Positions 24,851 through 37,054 of a stretch of 64,000 nt of DNA are shown piece after piece. The stretch is from Moniliophthora roreri (lineage: Eukaryota > Basidiomycota > Agaricomycetes > Agaricales > Marasmiaceae). The notes beneath the pieces are model-generated. The model was not told the origin of the DNA. It saw only the letters and a program-made list of their open reading frames with translations, and made no database searches. The stretch is taken from contig LATX02000227.1 in the NCBI GenBank assembly GCA_001466705.2, positions 186,001 to 250,000 of the forward strand, written 5' to 3'. The translations under genes were made by a program, and so were the position numbers. The first letter of the stretch is position 1, and the number at the start of each line of letters is the position of its first letter.

Positions 24851-26250
24851 TTTAGTTAGATCCTGGGGCAGCCTTGACACCTAAGACTTTGATTTGTGTG
24901 TGGTGTGTGGTTTTGTGGACATTTCTGAGAAATTCATTATAGATATCTTCTGGGAAACATTGTATATTAGTCTTAATGCACAGGCATCCTTTTGGTCTCC
25001 AAGATTCATGGGGCAACTAATGGACCAATGATAATCAATGCCCAGGTGCTTCAGGTGGTCAGGACTCAGAGTCCAAAGCACTCAAAAATGATTCACAGTA
25101 ATAGGGTAATGGAAGCTTGAAGTTTGGTGCAGTATAGTGTGTAGGCAATGAGATACAGTGGCTTTGCATACAGTGTGCAGTTGTGTAGATATTTCTGAGA
25201 AATTTTGGTAATTAATGAGCTCTCATTGTGAATATTCTAACAAGTTTGAATATATCTAGCCCTTTTCATCTAATCTACAGTGATAATGGAAGTTATGGAT
25301 CATCAGATACATGTATACACTGCTAATACACTGTTCAGACATTGTAAGACCAAATATGAATTTGAAACTTCTTCTTCCAAATCCAATCAAGTAATTCTCT
25401 ATAATCTGAAGGCAGCAGAGCTTCCATCCTGTCAATAGAGTCAGTGGAGCTATTGAGAGGAATGTGATGATCCCAGTTGGAAAGAAAAGCTTTGATATAT
25501 TGTCCTTCCATAGGAATGGTAGCATTCCATACTTCCCATTGGCCATGGGGAAAGGTTGGGTAGGTAGCTGTATAAGCCATCCAGAAAGCATTGCAGCCCC
25601 AAGACCAGTCTGACCATTCATGACACTCCCCTTGAGGGACACTGAGAAGCCAATCTTCAATACACTACATGAAAGCCAGCCAATCAGTGTGTGAGTAATG
25701 GTCAAAAGTGGGATGGAGAGGTAAGAAGGAGGGCTTCAGATGCTGAACAGAACATGTAAAAGTGGGTTTAAGATGAACTGGAGGAAGACACACTGAGCCA
25801 CATACTTTTGCACCAACAGTCATGGGATTCCTGGAAAGAACAGGTACAAAATATTCTGCATATCTCTCTGGAAGAGAGACTGAAATCTGTAAAGGCTTCT
25901 CAAGGTGTTCAAGACTTGGATGGTTTCTGGAAGAGCTGTGACATACAATATCCATATCTCCAAAGCCTGGTGGAATCTCCCCCCACTTGAATGATTTGGG
26001 CAATAATGGGACGGACAGAGTTTAATAAGAAGTGCAGAGGTCCTGTCAGAGCATAAAATGGGCTGTGACAGTATAACAGAAGCAGAGGACATTTTTCATT
26101 GAGGTTTGTTGAAAGGGAGGTGAAGTGCATGTGTTTGATGTGAGGCCAAAAACAATTTCTGTGAAGTCTGACTTTCCATCTCTTTTTTGCACTTGTCCAC
26201 TTCCAAATGAACAGGGTTCTAGATTCCAGAAGTGCATACCCACTCAATTG
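24850..26250 (-). other. unidentified minus-strand coding-like remnant
   Basis: Several overlapping minus-strand frames (26247-25909, 26003-25665 and 25705-25256) contain natural-looking stretches such as FLNSVRPIIAQIIQ and PHGQWEVWNATIPMEGQ, so a former gene in pieces is plausible. I do not recognise the family. Between 24.9 and 25.25 kb a short motif (TTTCTGAGAAATT) occurs twice, and nothing else is visible there. Confidence 0.3.
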
Positions 26251-26552
26251 AGGGAAAGAAAAGGGCTAATGTGGGCATTATAGTTTGGTGTGTTGTCCAG
26301 TTAGCAGATTCATGAGCCTCTGAAGATGTCATTGAATGCCTTGTCTGTCCTGTAATAAGTCATCAAATCATGGTGCAAAAAGCAGCAAGTACTCATGAAG
26401 CATCAGTCAAACACATCTGACATGTTGAATTCAGAAACTTAAAGGTCAAAGATCCAGTACTGCAATTCCTTGTTCAACTGTTAGATCCTGCACCTGCTTC
26501 TACACCTACACCAGCCTCCTCCAGCTCTTCCCATGCTGAATCACAGGATTCT

Positions 26553-28533
26553 GTGTTGGTACCTTTATCAGATCTCTGGACTCCTCCAACACACAGTGTT
26601 TTGGAGCTTCTTCACATGAAGAAGCTGAATATGCCAAACTTCTTCACAAGCTGGAAGACATTGATTTTGGTTTCACAGTCTGGCTTTAGAAGGAACCAGA
26701 GGACAAGATACTGCAGGAAACAGGATATGAGTCTGCTGACAATGCAGTGAAGGACTTTAGTTTCAATAGACAAGGTATCCTTGAAGCACAGTATTACTTC
26801 TTTAAAACTAATCCACCTTTATCAGCTATTCAGAATACTACAGCTTGTTCTCATCCAACTATACCTCCAAAAAATAGTCCTACCTATCCATGGCCATCAA
26901 TGTCAGTAAGAAAGCTTTGCAAACAACTCATGCCAAGTCTTATGCTCTTTAGATGTTTCTCACCCATCTTCTGTTTTTGGCACCATGGCTTTGGTTTTCT
27001 GAAGCCCAGAAAAAGGCCATGCTCAAGTGGGGGAAGGAGCTAGGAGCTTCTGATGTCCCTACCCTATATGGGCTTAACACATGTACTGAGAAGATTGAGG
27101 AGCTTCTTGGTCAACCTATAAAGCAGGTTACTACAGGATCTGGAAATGTTTTCTTTATCAATGATGTTGCAAAGGCTATAGCAAATGTAAGTGCATATCA
27201 CCTGTATGGTTTTCAAGCTCACATTCCAACAGCAGTTTGTGAATCCCTTCATATGCCATGCTATGTCAGACTATCCACACAATGGTAATGGAGGAGCATC
27301 ACAGATCCATAGTAGTGCAAAGTGGCTCACAGAGCTTCTCTGGAACCTTACAACACTTACTGCTCAGGTTGATGACAGGTTATATTTCATTGGTGAACTG
27401 CTCAAGTGTAAAGAAGGTGGCTATCTCATCCCAGATTGGTTTTTTACCCAAACACATACAGACGAGGAGTATGGTTCAGTTGAAAGGCTTTATGCACTTG
27501 GAAATGATGTTTATCAGACAGAGGCAAGTCTTCTAATGCTGCATGCAACTATGTACCTAACAGATGTTTAATATTCAGTCTGGTTTTGTCATTGTGAAGG
27601 AGCAGTCAGTTCTAGAATGTGCAGAATTTGGCTTAACTTACAAAGACCTGTTGAAGCAACAATGATTGGACTGTGGTTTTGCAGGTAGACATTCTATACT
27701 CATGTTGCTCATACATTGATGACTCACATCCTTCTACAGCTTGCTCAACAGAATATGCTGCTCATATGCCTCATCTATAGCAGGAAAAGGCACAAGGAAG
27801 GATGGTTTATGGCATTCCACTTATTCCATTCATGGACAATATGAGTGGCAATATCTCAAAGCAGTGGAATAAACATCATGTGATCTATGTTTCAAATGGA
27901 GCTCTGCCCTGTGAGATGATCGAGAGAGAATTTTTTATCACCTTCATGACATCTTCACCACATGTGAACTAATGGAATTGATGAAAGCCTTCCAAGACAG
28001 TGTCAGGTAAGATTCATCATATAGCAGAGAAGTGAAAACTTTTTGACAAAGGGAAACTTGCAGGAAAATTATGGAAGAAGGTGTTGCTACCTATAATTGC
28101 AAGTACAACAAAGGATGCTTGTTTACCCTCCATGCTCACTTTCTTGCTAGCAAAAATCCAATGCAGGCTGAGGAAGCCAGTCAAGCTGGCCTTAAAGTGA
28201 ACCTATTTTGTTGAACATGTGAGGCTGGGAGTATGAAGGCTTTCAAACAATCTGATGAAGGATTTCCAACAATGTTTGAGGTGTAACTTCATGATTTGAA
28301 TATGGATCTCCTTCTGCTGATTGACTTTAGTGTGGAAAGCTTTGTGAACCTGCCTGAACACTGGAACACATTAACAAACAGTTCACATTTTCAACACAGC
28401 ATGATGCTGCTGATAAGGTTCAAAAATACATCCAAGAAACTGGGATTCATGACAAAGCAAGTGATGCAGCACTCCAAGCAGTTATTGAGATGGGAAAGAA
28501 ATTATATGCCAAGAATCATCCTAAACACACTGA
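26553..28533 (+). pseudogene. 5' part of a basidiomycete transposase-like gene
   Basis: Fragments in order are SEAQKKAMLKWGKELG (27.0 kb), GNVFFINDVAKAIAN (27.15 kb), AQVDDRLYFIGELL and EEYGSVERLYALG (27.37-27.5 kb), QWNKHHVIYVSNGALP (27.87 kb), MKAFKQSDEGFPTMFE (28.23 kb) and VIEMGKKLYAKNHPKHTD (28.48-28.53 kb). From memory this series matches a large, repeated basidiomycete protein family that looks transposon-derived. I do not assign it to a superfamily. Introns and frame breaks separate the pieces. The gene is cut at 28533 by a 1.46-kb insertion and resumes at 30003. Joining 28533 to 30003 restores an open frame reading KHTDEDIQHLL. Confidence 0.65.
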
Positions 28534-29997
28534 TGTGCCTAGTTTTGGCCTAGACATGAAATCATGCACCTTTTGCATCAAATACTAGAAAGAGAGCCCA
28601 GAGTACATGTGATATTCATGTGACTTGATAACCCAAGAGCTCTAATACAGCATTTAAGCTTTAAGCACTGAGTCTAATAAGTCTAATAATTGATACTGTA
28701 ACACAATTTAGATGAGGCTAGTAGACTATACTAGCCCTCTACATTACAGTGAAGCATTGCTGTGAGGATTCTTAATCAATAAAATAGGCCAGAAACTACT
28801 AATTCTGAATACAAAGGAATAGATATCAGCAGGATCTACAGTCTAAGTGTACTAGATTGTTCACTTTGTGATCACATTGCATGATAATGCATCAAGAGAC
28901 TTGTCATTTCATTATTACTAGCAAAACTAGTACACGGTTGGAACTTGTTCCTACATGGAGCTTCAGAGACACTCCCAGGTGGATATAACAACCTATCCAG
29001 ATGTATGCAGGACCAATGATGGGCAGCACACATGCAGGAAATTGATAATAACCTACAAGGTTGTATGTGGGACAGAAGGAGATTGAATACAATGGATGTC
29101 TAGACCATAATATCCACCAATCCAATGGTAGAAGGCAGCTATGCGGAAGTAAACCAGCAGAGAGAGAGATGTTCCCATATACAAAGCCAGTCCAGAACCA
29201 GGGGCTACATGGAAGTAGCTACATGGAAGGATCATTTGACCCAGCAACACTCTGCACAGGGTCCAAAACATAATAAATTGACCATTTTGGTCACCAAATA
29301 TACCCAACATAGCCAATTGCTATGCAGAATTGGACTTTTATACATGAACACATACAATCTATACTCTAAAACTAGATCACATTTTTTTATCTTTTACTGT
29401 GTTATTTCCAATTATCATTCTGTATATAAAGAGCTGTACTTGTAGATGCAGGCTCAAGGACTGACTGGTACTTGCACTCTACAGCCCTGTGCAAAGTCAA
29501 TTTAGACCTCCACGCAGCCTTTAGACCAAGTCTCTATGCACTTGCCAGTCAGTTGCTTCTAGTCAAGCTGAGATTTATACATATATCTTGCCTCACTGTA
29601 TACATTCAGTTACAACCAACCAATAAACCACACTTTTTTTTAAAAACCTATACTTTGTGACCCTTGAGTGCAACACTTGAGTCATCCTAACTAGAATCTT
29701 TAGGCTTTACAAGCTTATACCAACCTAAGCTGGTCAATTGAAAGTATAAAGGGTTCTGTCTGTCCCCTTTGCACCCCAAATTGCACTTGAGACAGACTCA
29801 GTCTCTTAGTGAACTCTACAGTGCTTTATCACTCATATAAGCCTCTATAGTGGGTTTTGGTGTGTGTTGTGTGTGTGTGTGGGTTTAGTAGCAGCTCTTA
29901 GTTGCAGAAGCCCCTTTTAGAGAGCATTTTGGAGTGAAGATAGTGTGTAGCAGTTCTTCATAGCAGATAGAGTCACTGCCTCTTTAGTGCAAACAGA
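28534..29997 (+). mobile_element. 1.46-kb LTR-like insertion, copy 1
   Basis: Begins TGTGCCTAG and interrupts the transposase-like gene. ACTGA occurs immediately before it (28529-28533) and immediately after it (29998-30002); with the next two bases the shared phrase is ACTGATG. It contains a TATA-like TATATAAAG near 29424 and AATAAA near 29620, the order seen in an LTR promoter and polyadenylation region. A near-identical copy lies at 33708-35152. No long coding frame is convincing. A solo LTR is the simplest reading, but the 3' end does not finish in the usual CA, so the class is open. Confidence 0.7.
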
Positions 29998-30002
29998 ACT
30001 GA

Positions 30003-31230
30003 TGAAGATATCCAGCATTTGCTACAGGCAGAGCTTGAGACACTTCTTATTGCTCACTCCATCAATCCCCTCATAGGCTTATCTGGTTCATGTGCATCTT
30101 TGCAGGCTACCATACATTATTATACTCACAGTATCATTTCAGGCTTTGATATTCATCAAGATATGCCAACTGAGGTTCTGCATATGATACTGCTTGGCAT
30201 TGTTAAATATTTCTAGGGTCAGACAGTTCACATGGTGGAGAAGTCAAAGGCACTTGAAGTCTTCCAAACTTGCCTTGCTTCTATTGCTGAATATTCCAGC
30301 TTACTTGGCCAAGTACATCTGCAAGTACAAGAGAAGCTTGATTGGGAAACACTTCAAGAGTCTCAAGTGATGCCATTTCTTGTTTATGACTTGGTCTCAC
30401 AAGACTTACTCGATGCTTGGACCATAATCAGCAAATTGTTCTGATCTGTGATACAGAAATAGAAGACATGGAATCATATCTGGTATGTAGTGCCTGCATC
30501 ATGTATTTCTTTCAGCTGATAAGTTGATAGGCAAATCTTACAGTAACTATTGAAGCCATGCTTAATATTACCACCAAGTGTTCACCTAGTATACTCATCT
30601 CAAAGCCAAAATTTCACTTTCTTGTCCACCTCCCTGCTTACATCCAACAATTTGGCCTTGCAATTGTCTTTTCCACAGAATGATTTGAATCATTCAATCA
30701 TGCTTTTAGGTTATTATGCATGTATAGCAATCAGATGTTGCCAAGTCAAGACTCTCATCACACATTCACTTCACAGGAAGTCATCAAGCATATCACAACA
30801 GGAGGATTCTGGAAGGACCTGAGCTCCAATACATGGGTGTGCACTAGTGTGATGGTTAAGTCATACATACAGAGTCATTCTGAGGTTTATCAGTTGTTGG
30901 GGTTATGTTCTGAAGTAGAACATCCTACTGGTCAGTCAATTCTGTTTTTTGACTCTTTTCCTACACTAAATTGGTACATCTCAGGAACAGTATATTATAC
31001 TCCTCAAAAAGACATATTGCAGCAAACCCAATGACATACAAAGCAAGACCAACCTCAAATACAGTGGCAGAAAACCATTTCTGCAAAAGCATCTAATTGC
31101 AATGCTTTTTCCAGGCTTGCTGCAGAGTTTGTTGCTAGTGATTCTGTAATTGCTCAGAATGGTGACAAAATCATGACTGGTTCTTATTGTCTGGTTAGCT
31201 CCAGTGCCAATACACACAAGGTATGTATAT
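30003..31230 (+). pseudogene. 3' part of the interrupted transposase-like gene
   Basis: Continues the protein of 26553-28533. Visible pieces are LLQAELETLLIAHSINPLIG, GFDIHQDMPTEVLHMILLG, VKYFWGQTVHMVEKSK (allowing a TAG where TGG is expected, near 30215), QVMPFLVYDLVSQDLLDAWTII, a stretch corresponding to FHFLVHLP, and HITTGGFWKDLSSNTWV near 30800. The order and spacing match the basidiomycete family recalled for the 5' part. The TAG in place of Trp and several frame changes show decay. Nothing resembling an intact catalytic triad can be stated from what is left. Confidence 0.6.
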
Positions 31231-31644
31231 GTTCATGATTTGGGCAAGATTGAAACTCATTCAAAACTAGACTATTATTGGCCAAATTGTTGAAATCCTG
31301 GCAAATTCCACATCCATATATGAAGCATGTTGCCTTACAGTTTGAGTAGTGGAGTTTCTGTCAGATCCACACAAGATTCTGCATATGCCAGTACTCTAGT
31401 GAACAGAAATATTGAATCTACTACATTTTATTTTATTTTTATCGAGTTCATGTCTTTTCATTGAACATCAAAGTGCATGTAAGAGGTTGTGACAAGTGAC
31501 CTGTCACACACACAACTTGATCTCTGACCAAGTTCATGCCTATACTCCACACCACTCACAACAATTTTTCTCTCAATTTTTTCTTGCTTCTCCCTTTATT
31601 CCTCTCTTCACTATGAGTTTTTTCAGGCTAGCAGAAATTCATGC

Positions 31645-33241
31645 TTGTCCAGCACTGCTGCTTCAGTAGGCATAGTAGTGCCAGCTGGCAGATCCACTGG
31701 CCCTTCTGGCAGTTCTCTCAATGTTTCTGACATCTTTACAAGCCCAACACAACCAATTGCAAGACAGCATGCCATAGACAATTTTGTCACAACTTTTGGT
31801 GTTGACAGTCCACTGCCACCACTATTGTCCATGGATATCAATTTCAGCCCTTTATTCTCAGTCAGTCATATGAAACAGACACTTGAGACCTCACCCAAGC
31901 ATGCTAAGAGGCTCAAGACCTTTTCTGAGGCAGTCTGTGAAAGCAAGCAACTTCCAACTGGCAGTCTCAATGACTTTGCAGCAGTTTGCATTCAGCATTT
32001 CATTTCAGCAAGTATCTGACTACATTTTCATAGCTTGATACCACTGTGATGATGATTACCATCTATGCTAAGCTTCTTGGTCAACAGAGAGAGCAAGACC
32101 TCTCTAACTGCCACCAAACCCTCTTATCTGCTGAATTCTCTGTGAGTGTCCACCATTTATTTTCAGTACACTTTTCAGCTTAAGTTATTGTAGAGCTCAC
32201 TTGGCAGGAAGATTACAGCTTGTCTTACATCTGCCTCCATCATGTTTTATGTGACTGATACCAGCAATGCTCTTGCAGTAAGAAGGTTGCAATTTAGTGG
32301 GAACACATAATGTAACTGATGCTCTTCTAGAAATTTGTGCATGAAAATCCATTGCTCTTTGGTATTCCACAGCAGCTTGTCAAGGATCCCAACATGTTCT
32401 TGTACCTTTCTACACAAATCAAGGACATTGCTTCTGATGTTCATGGTATGATAAAGTCAAAGGTGATTGTTTTTTGTAAATGAGTACAGAACTATATTGA
32501 TGGGCCCATAGATTTCTGCATCCATCAAGCCTACTCCAACTAAGCACAATCCAAAGGGAAAACTGTATAGCATTGACAAGCTTGCAAAGCAGCTGCTTCC
32601 TGAGTCTATCACCCCCAATGCAAACCATTGGGCCTGCTTTGCTTTACTTGTCAGTATCTTTCCTGCATGTTCTTATTGATATGCTAATAACATCCATTAG
32701 CACAACTTATTTGTTGAGTTCCAGGCAGTTCTTGAAGCACAGAAAGCCTCAAAACAGCAAAGCAAAACCAGCTCCAGCTCAGTTAGTGATCCTGGCTCAG
32801 TCAGTGATTCTGGCTTTGACTCAGCTGGTAATTCTGGCTCAGTCGCTGGCAAGATGGTGCAAGCCCAAGGACAAGAACTCCCCAATGCTACTGGTACTCA
32901 AGAAAAACCTAACATGGAGACAGTGCAACCCCTGAAGATATGGAAAAGTACAGAATGGTAGTCCTTTGTTGATTTTCAGCTGGATGATGCTTGTAAACCC
33001 AGATACTGGGAGGCTACACACAGAGGCAGAGCAGGCTGAAGAGTTAAAGGAGTGTGTGATACTCTTTAGTTCTGGTGTGATTGAACTGATTATAACACTT
33101 TTCAGGTTCTTGACTCAGACCTTGCAGGAGGACCTTAAATTGTATTGTCCAACAGTAGACTTTGCTGGCAAGATAAAGCTTGGGACTGTTGCTGATGTTA
33201 CCTCCTTCCAGGCCCAGGTTGATGCTGCCATGATGTTCTAG
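31645..33241 (+). pseudogene. second gene of the transposon-like block, hypothetical
   Basis: A Ser/Thr-rich N-terminal part at 31645-32019 contains SPKHAKRLKTFSEAVCESKQ and QLPTGSLNDFA. Further pieces follow: IYAKLLGQQREQD at 32.06 kb, KFVHENPLLFGIPQQLVKD at 32.33 kb, SIDKLAKQLLPESITPNANH at 32.56 kb, a Ser-rich spacer at 32.75-32.9 kb, and a tail at 33.1 kb ending at 33239-33241. I recall proteins with this pattern as another abundant basidiomycete family found beside the preceding gene, but I know no function. The order and strand match the upstream gene, so both may belong to one mobile unit. Introns and decay are mixed and I could not build a clean model. Confidence 0.45.
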
Positions 33242-33707
33242 GTTTCCTGTCCTGCCATTCATTCTTGATATCTTAGTTATGTATGTATGTATCATAGCAC
33301 TGCTATTACAATGACAAGCATTATTTCATTATATTTGCTTTCTGTTGCATGATATAAATACAAAGTACTGGGGTTGAAGCAGCCAATGTGGTCATATAGA
33401 AAATTGGTTCTATGAAAGATATTAAGGTTGTATCTCAGCATAATACGTGGATTCCAATATGTTACTGAGAATGACACATCCTCAGGGCCATATCAGGATT
33501 TTTCCCCTTATTTGTATCTGGCCATCACCTCAGGGAGTGGACTATAAGAACCCCCCCTTTCAGCCCAAGACATTTCCCCTCCCCCAGGGGAGCCAAAGAC
33601 CTATGGCATGACAGGATCCTGTATCCTTACCAGCATATCATACCAGCCTCATGATGACTCTATGTATAGCTTGTCACAATATCATTATGCATGTGTATAC
33701 CTGATGA
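33242..33707. other. spacer, no gene seen
   Basis: Lies between the end of the second transposon-like gene and the second LTR-like copy. It has a GTATGTATGTAT simple repeat near 33280 and C-rich runs near 33550-33590. No terminal inverted repeat or coding frame was recognised. Confidence 0.5.
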
Positions 33708-35152
33708 TGTGCCTAATTTTGGCCTAGACACAAAATTGTGCACTTTTCACATCAAATACTAGAAAAAGAGCCCAGAGTACATGTGATATTCATGTGACTT
33801 GATAACCCAAGAGCTCTAATACAGCATCTAAGCTTTAAGCACTGAGTCTAATAAGTCTAATAATTGACACTGTAACACAATTTAGATGAGGTTAGTAGAC
33901 TATACTAGCATTCTACATTACAGTGAAGCATTGCTGTGAGGATCCTTGGTTAATAAAACGGGCCAGAAACCACTAATTCTGAATACAAAGGAATAGATAT
34001 CAGCAGGATCCACAGTCTAAGTGTACTAGATTGTTCACTTTGTGATCACATTGCATGATAATGCATCAAGAGACTTGTCATTTCATTATTACTAGCAAAA
34101 CTAGTACACGGTTGGAACTTGTTCCTACATGGAGCTTCAGAGACACTCCCAGGTGGATATAACAACCTATCCAGATGTATGCAGGACCAATGATGGGCAG
34201 CACACATGCAGGAAATTGATAATAACCTACAAGGTTGTATGTGGGACAGAAGGAGATTGAATACAATGGATGTCTAGACCATAATATCCACCAATCCAAT
34301 GGTAGAAGGCAGCTATGCGGAAGTAAACCAGCAGAGAGAGAGATGTTCCCATATACAAAGCCAGTCCAGAACCAGGGGCTACATGGAAGTAGCTACATGG
34401 AAGGATCATTTGACCCAGCAACACTCTGCACAGGGTCCAAAACATAATAAATTGACCATTTTGGTCACCAAATATACCCAACATAGCCAATTGCTATGCA
34501 GAATTGGACTTTTATACATGAACACATACAATCTATACTCTAAAACTAGATCACATTTTTTTATCTTTTACTGTGTTATTTCCAATTATCATTCTGTATA
34601 TAAAGAGCTGTACTTGTAGATGCAGGCTCAAGGACTGACTGGTACTTGCACCCTATAGCCCTGCACAGCGTCAATTTAGACCTCCACGCAGCCTTTAGAC
34701 CAAGTCTCTATGCACTTGCCAGTCAGTTGCTTCTAGTCAAGCTGAGATTTATACATATATCTTGCCTCACTGTATACATTCAGTTACAACCAACCAATAA
34801 ACCACACTTTTTTTTAAAAACATATACTTTGTGACCCTTGAGTGCAACACTTGAGTCATCCTAACTAGAGTCTTTAGGCTCTACAACCTTATACCAACCT
34901 AAGCTGGTCAATTGAAAGTATAAAGGGTTCTGTCCCCTTTGCACCCCAAATTGCACTTGAGACAGACTCAGTCTCTTAGTGAACTCTACAGTGCTTTATC
35001 ACTCATATAAGCCTCTATAGTGGGTTTTGGTGTGTGTTGTGTGTGTGTGTGGGTTTAGTAGCAGCTCTTAGTTGCAGAAGCCCCTTTTAGAGAGCATTTT
35101 GGAGTGAAGATAGTGTGTAGCAGTTCTTCATAGCAGATAGAGTCCCTGCCTC
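33708..35152 (+). repeat. 1.45-kb LTR-like repeat, copy 2
   Basis: Near-identical to 28534-29982, in the same orientation, with a 4-bp deletion near 34935 and scattered transitions. Similarity stops at ...CTGCCTC, 15 bp short of the end of copy 1, so this copy looks truncated or has a different right junction. The two copies bracket 3.7 kb that includes the 3' half of the interrupted gene. Confidence 0.85.
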
Positions 35153-35430
35153 ATCACCAATACAATGTACCTCTAGCAGTGTAATGAGAAAAGTGCATAT
35201 ACCTCCTTACATATTACCTAGCCAGCTTTTCCCCCCATAATTGCAACAGAGCCTTTGATTTGGATGCTTGAACCGGCCAAGTGTTGCAAAATGATTATTC
35301 TGCTTTTTTTCTTGTAGAGAGATATTTGAGGTAAATCAGTCATCTGCTGTGGTGTGGGTGACTTACTACAAGTTCTGAGGCTATCCGAGGCAGTGGTAAT
35401 GGCTGATCATGATAGTTTGGTGAAAAGATA

Positions 35431-35576
35431 GCATCAGGATTTCCCCACGTACCCTGCCTGCCACTTTCCTGGCTTTTTTGCTGTTTTGGGACACCTTTTG
35501 GCTGTTTTTTGCCACAAAAAGGGTCCAAAAAAGGGGCAAAAGTCGGGAAAGTGGCCGTGGGGAAATCCTGATGCCT
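35431..35576. mobile_element. 146-bp palindromic MITE
   Basis: Left end GCATCAGGATTTCCCCACG is repeated in perfect inverted orientation (19 bp) at 35556-35574. Inner stretches (CCACTTTCC and GGAAAGTGG) are also inverted, so much of the element could fold into one hairpin. AGATA flanks it at 35426-35430 and 35577-35581. The paralogous sequence near 43200 runs through this point without it. It has no coding capacity. The superfamily cannot be fixed from the ends alone. Confidence 0.85.
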
Positions 35577-35883
35577 AGATAGGTGTGCATAAGGGTGCAG
35601 AAGGGAAAGAGCATGTGGAGCACATGCCTGAAGGCATGTCATGTCATGGCAGTTTAAACAGGATTCACGCCAGCCATGTAGTTGTATGCAACTGCCTGAG
35701 ATACATACAATATACATACAGAAGTAACCAATGATCCACAATGAAGCTTGATACCTGTTCAAGGTCCATGCATGAATGCTGTCAAACATCCTCAACCAAT
35801 GCATGTAGATGTTTCTCCCGATTCACATGAATTTATGGCATATGTTCCAGCTGCACCATGATGGAGGGGGCAGACACAGGGCG

Positions 35884-37054
35884 TCAATTTTCAAGCTGGC
35901 GGAATTGCTGTGCGGTGAAGCAGCAGCCAGCAGACGCCTCAGTATCTGTGCTGTAAATGCATCAGAAAGCGAGCTGTGGTTTTGTTTTCGCAAACTCACC
36001 TTGCTTTATTCCGGCGTTCCTTACGGTCTGACTTCCTAATTTTCATAATCTTCACGAGCAACATGCCCACCGAAACTGACGCAGTGACCACAGCTAGTGT
36101 CTGACCATAGCTCCAACTCTCCTCTCCTGCATCCTTCAATGCAGCCCTGTTCAACCGGATTGTTTGTTCTGTTGAGTAAATGAAGAAGAAAACGAAAAGT
36201 AATGGTCCAATCACAAATGGCACCACTATGATGCACTGATGAAGGGGTAATACACGAGCCCGGGCACGCCTCATAGACCGCTCCACATACCAGTAAAGGA
36301 TGAATGCAAATAAGGAGGGCAGGGATAATGGGGCCATTAAGGTAAAGATCAAAAGCTCCAGAATGAGCACATTTATCAAAAGACCCAAGCCCAAATAGAC
36401 AAAGAAACCGTTGTATGCAAGGAAAAATTTGCGTAGATGGGTATTGTGGCTGTCAACAGGAATGAAAAACCAGTATAGAGTTTTGGTGACGCATTCCGAT
36501 CCAACTGAATAATCTTCAAAACGACTTTGGCGAGACCAGAACCAAAGCCAAAAACTACCAACAAGGACTGTATGAGCTAAATGGCTCAAGAGAAGTAGGA
36601 TCGTTTTGCGCCAAAAGTGCGGCCGATGCAGTCCCAACACAATCTCCGCGCATGCGATATAGGATAAACTGAGAACATTCAATAGCGCAAGGTTCATCGT
36701 GATCAGCCCATGATACACCGTCAAACCCTCTTTAGTGTGCGCCTGAATGACAGCAGCGAGCAAAACAGAGACAGAAGTAATAAACAAACCACTTCTGAGT
36801 CCAGCAAATGTCGATTCCCAGCGGCGGAGGAGAGCAATGACCTGTTCAACCAACGAATGGTCGGGGTGCCCTTCGGAAGAAAAATCGAGGGGTCGGAAAG
36901 CAAGGATGAGGAGTTTCTTCCAGGGTATATGTGTATGATAATGTAAGACTGGGATGGGAATAATGGCGATGGCTGCACATGCTTGCATGTACGTTGCTAT
37001 TCGCACCCCGAGACCTGCGATGTCTGCATTGGAGGGAATTGAACAAATGTCCAT
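35884..37054 (-). CDS. multi-pass fungal membrane protein with N-terminal NADIAGLGVR motif
   Basis: Exon 1 runs from 37054 to 36000 and exon 2 from 35950 to 35884, joined across a 49-nt intron (GTGAGT...TTTACAG). This gives 373 residues. The N-terminus carries NADIAGLGVRIATYMQ, a signature of a widespread family of fungal integral membrane proteins of unknown function. Strongly hydrophobic stretches follow at roughly residues 25-37, 88-104, 119-135, 150-172, 210-232, 240-265 and 275-300, so about seven to eight membrane passes. The Arg/Lys-rich end (about residue 340 onward) suggests a cytoplasmic tail. The frame is open, CG content is high, and the splice signals are clean. A near relative lies at 43469-44375. 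Confidence 0.8.

Noticed and set aside
29053..29445. Frames of 70-106 codons repeated identically in both 1.45-kb copies (also 34227-34619)
   Set aside because: Identity between the copies only reflects the repeat itself; the frames have no recognisable domain and overlap on both strands.
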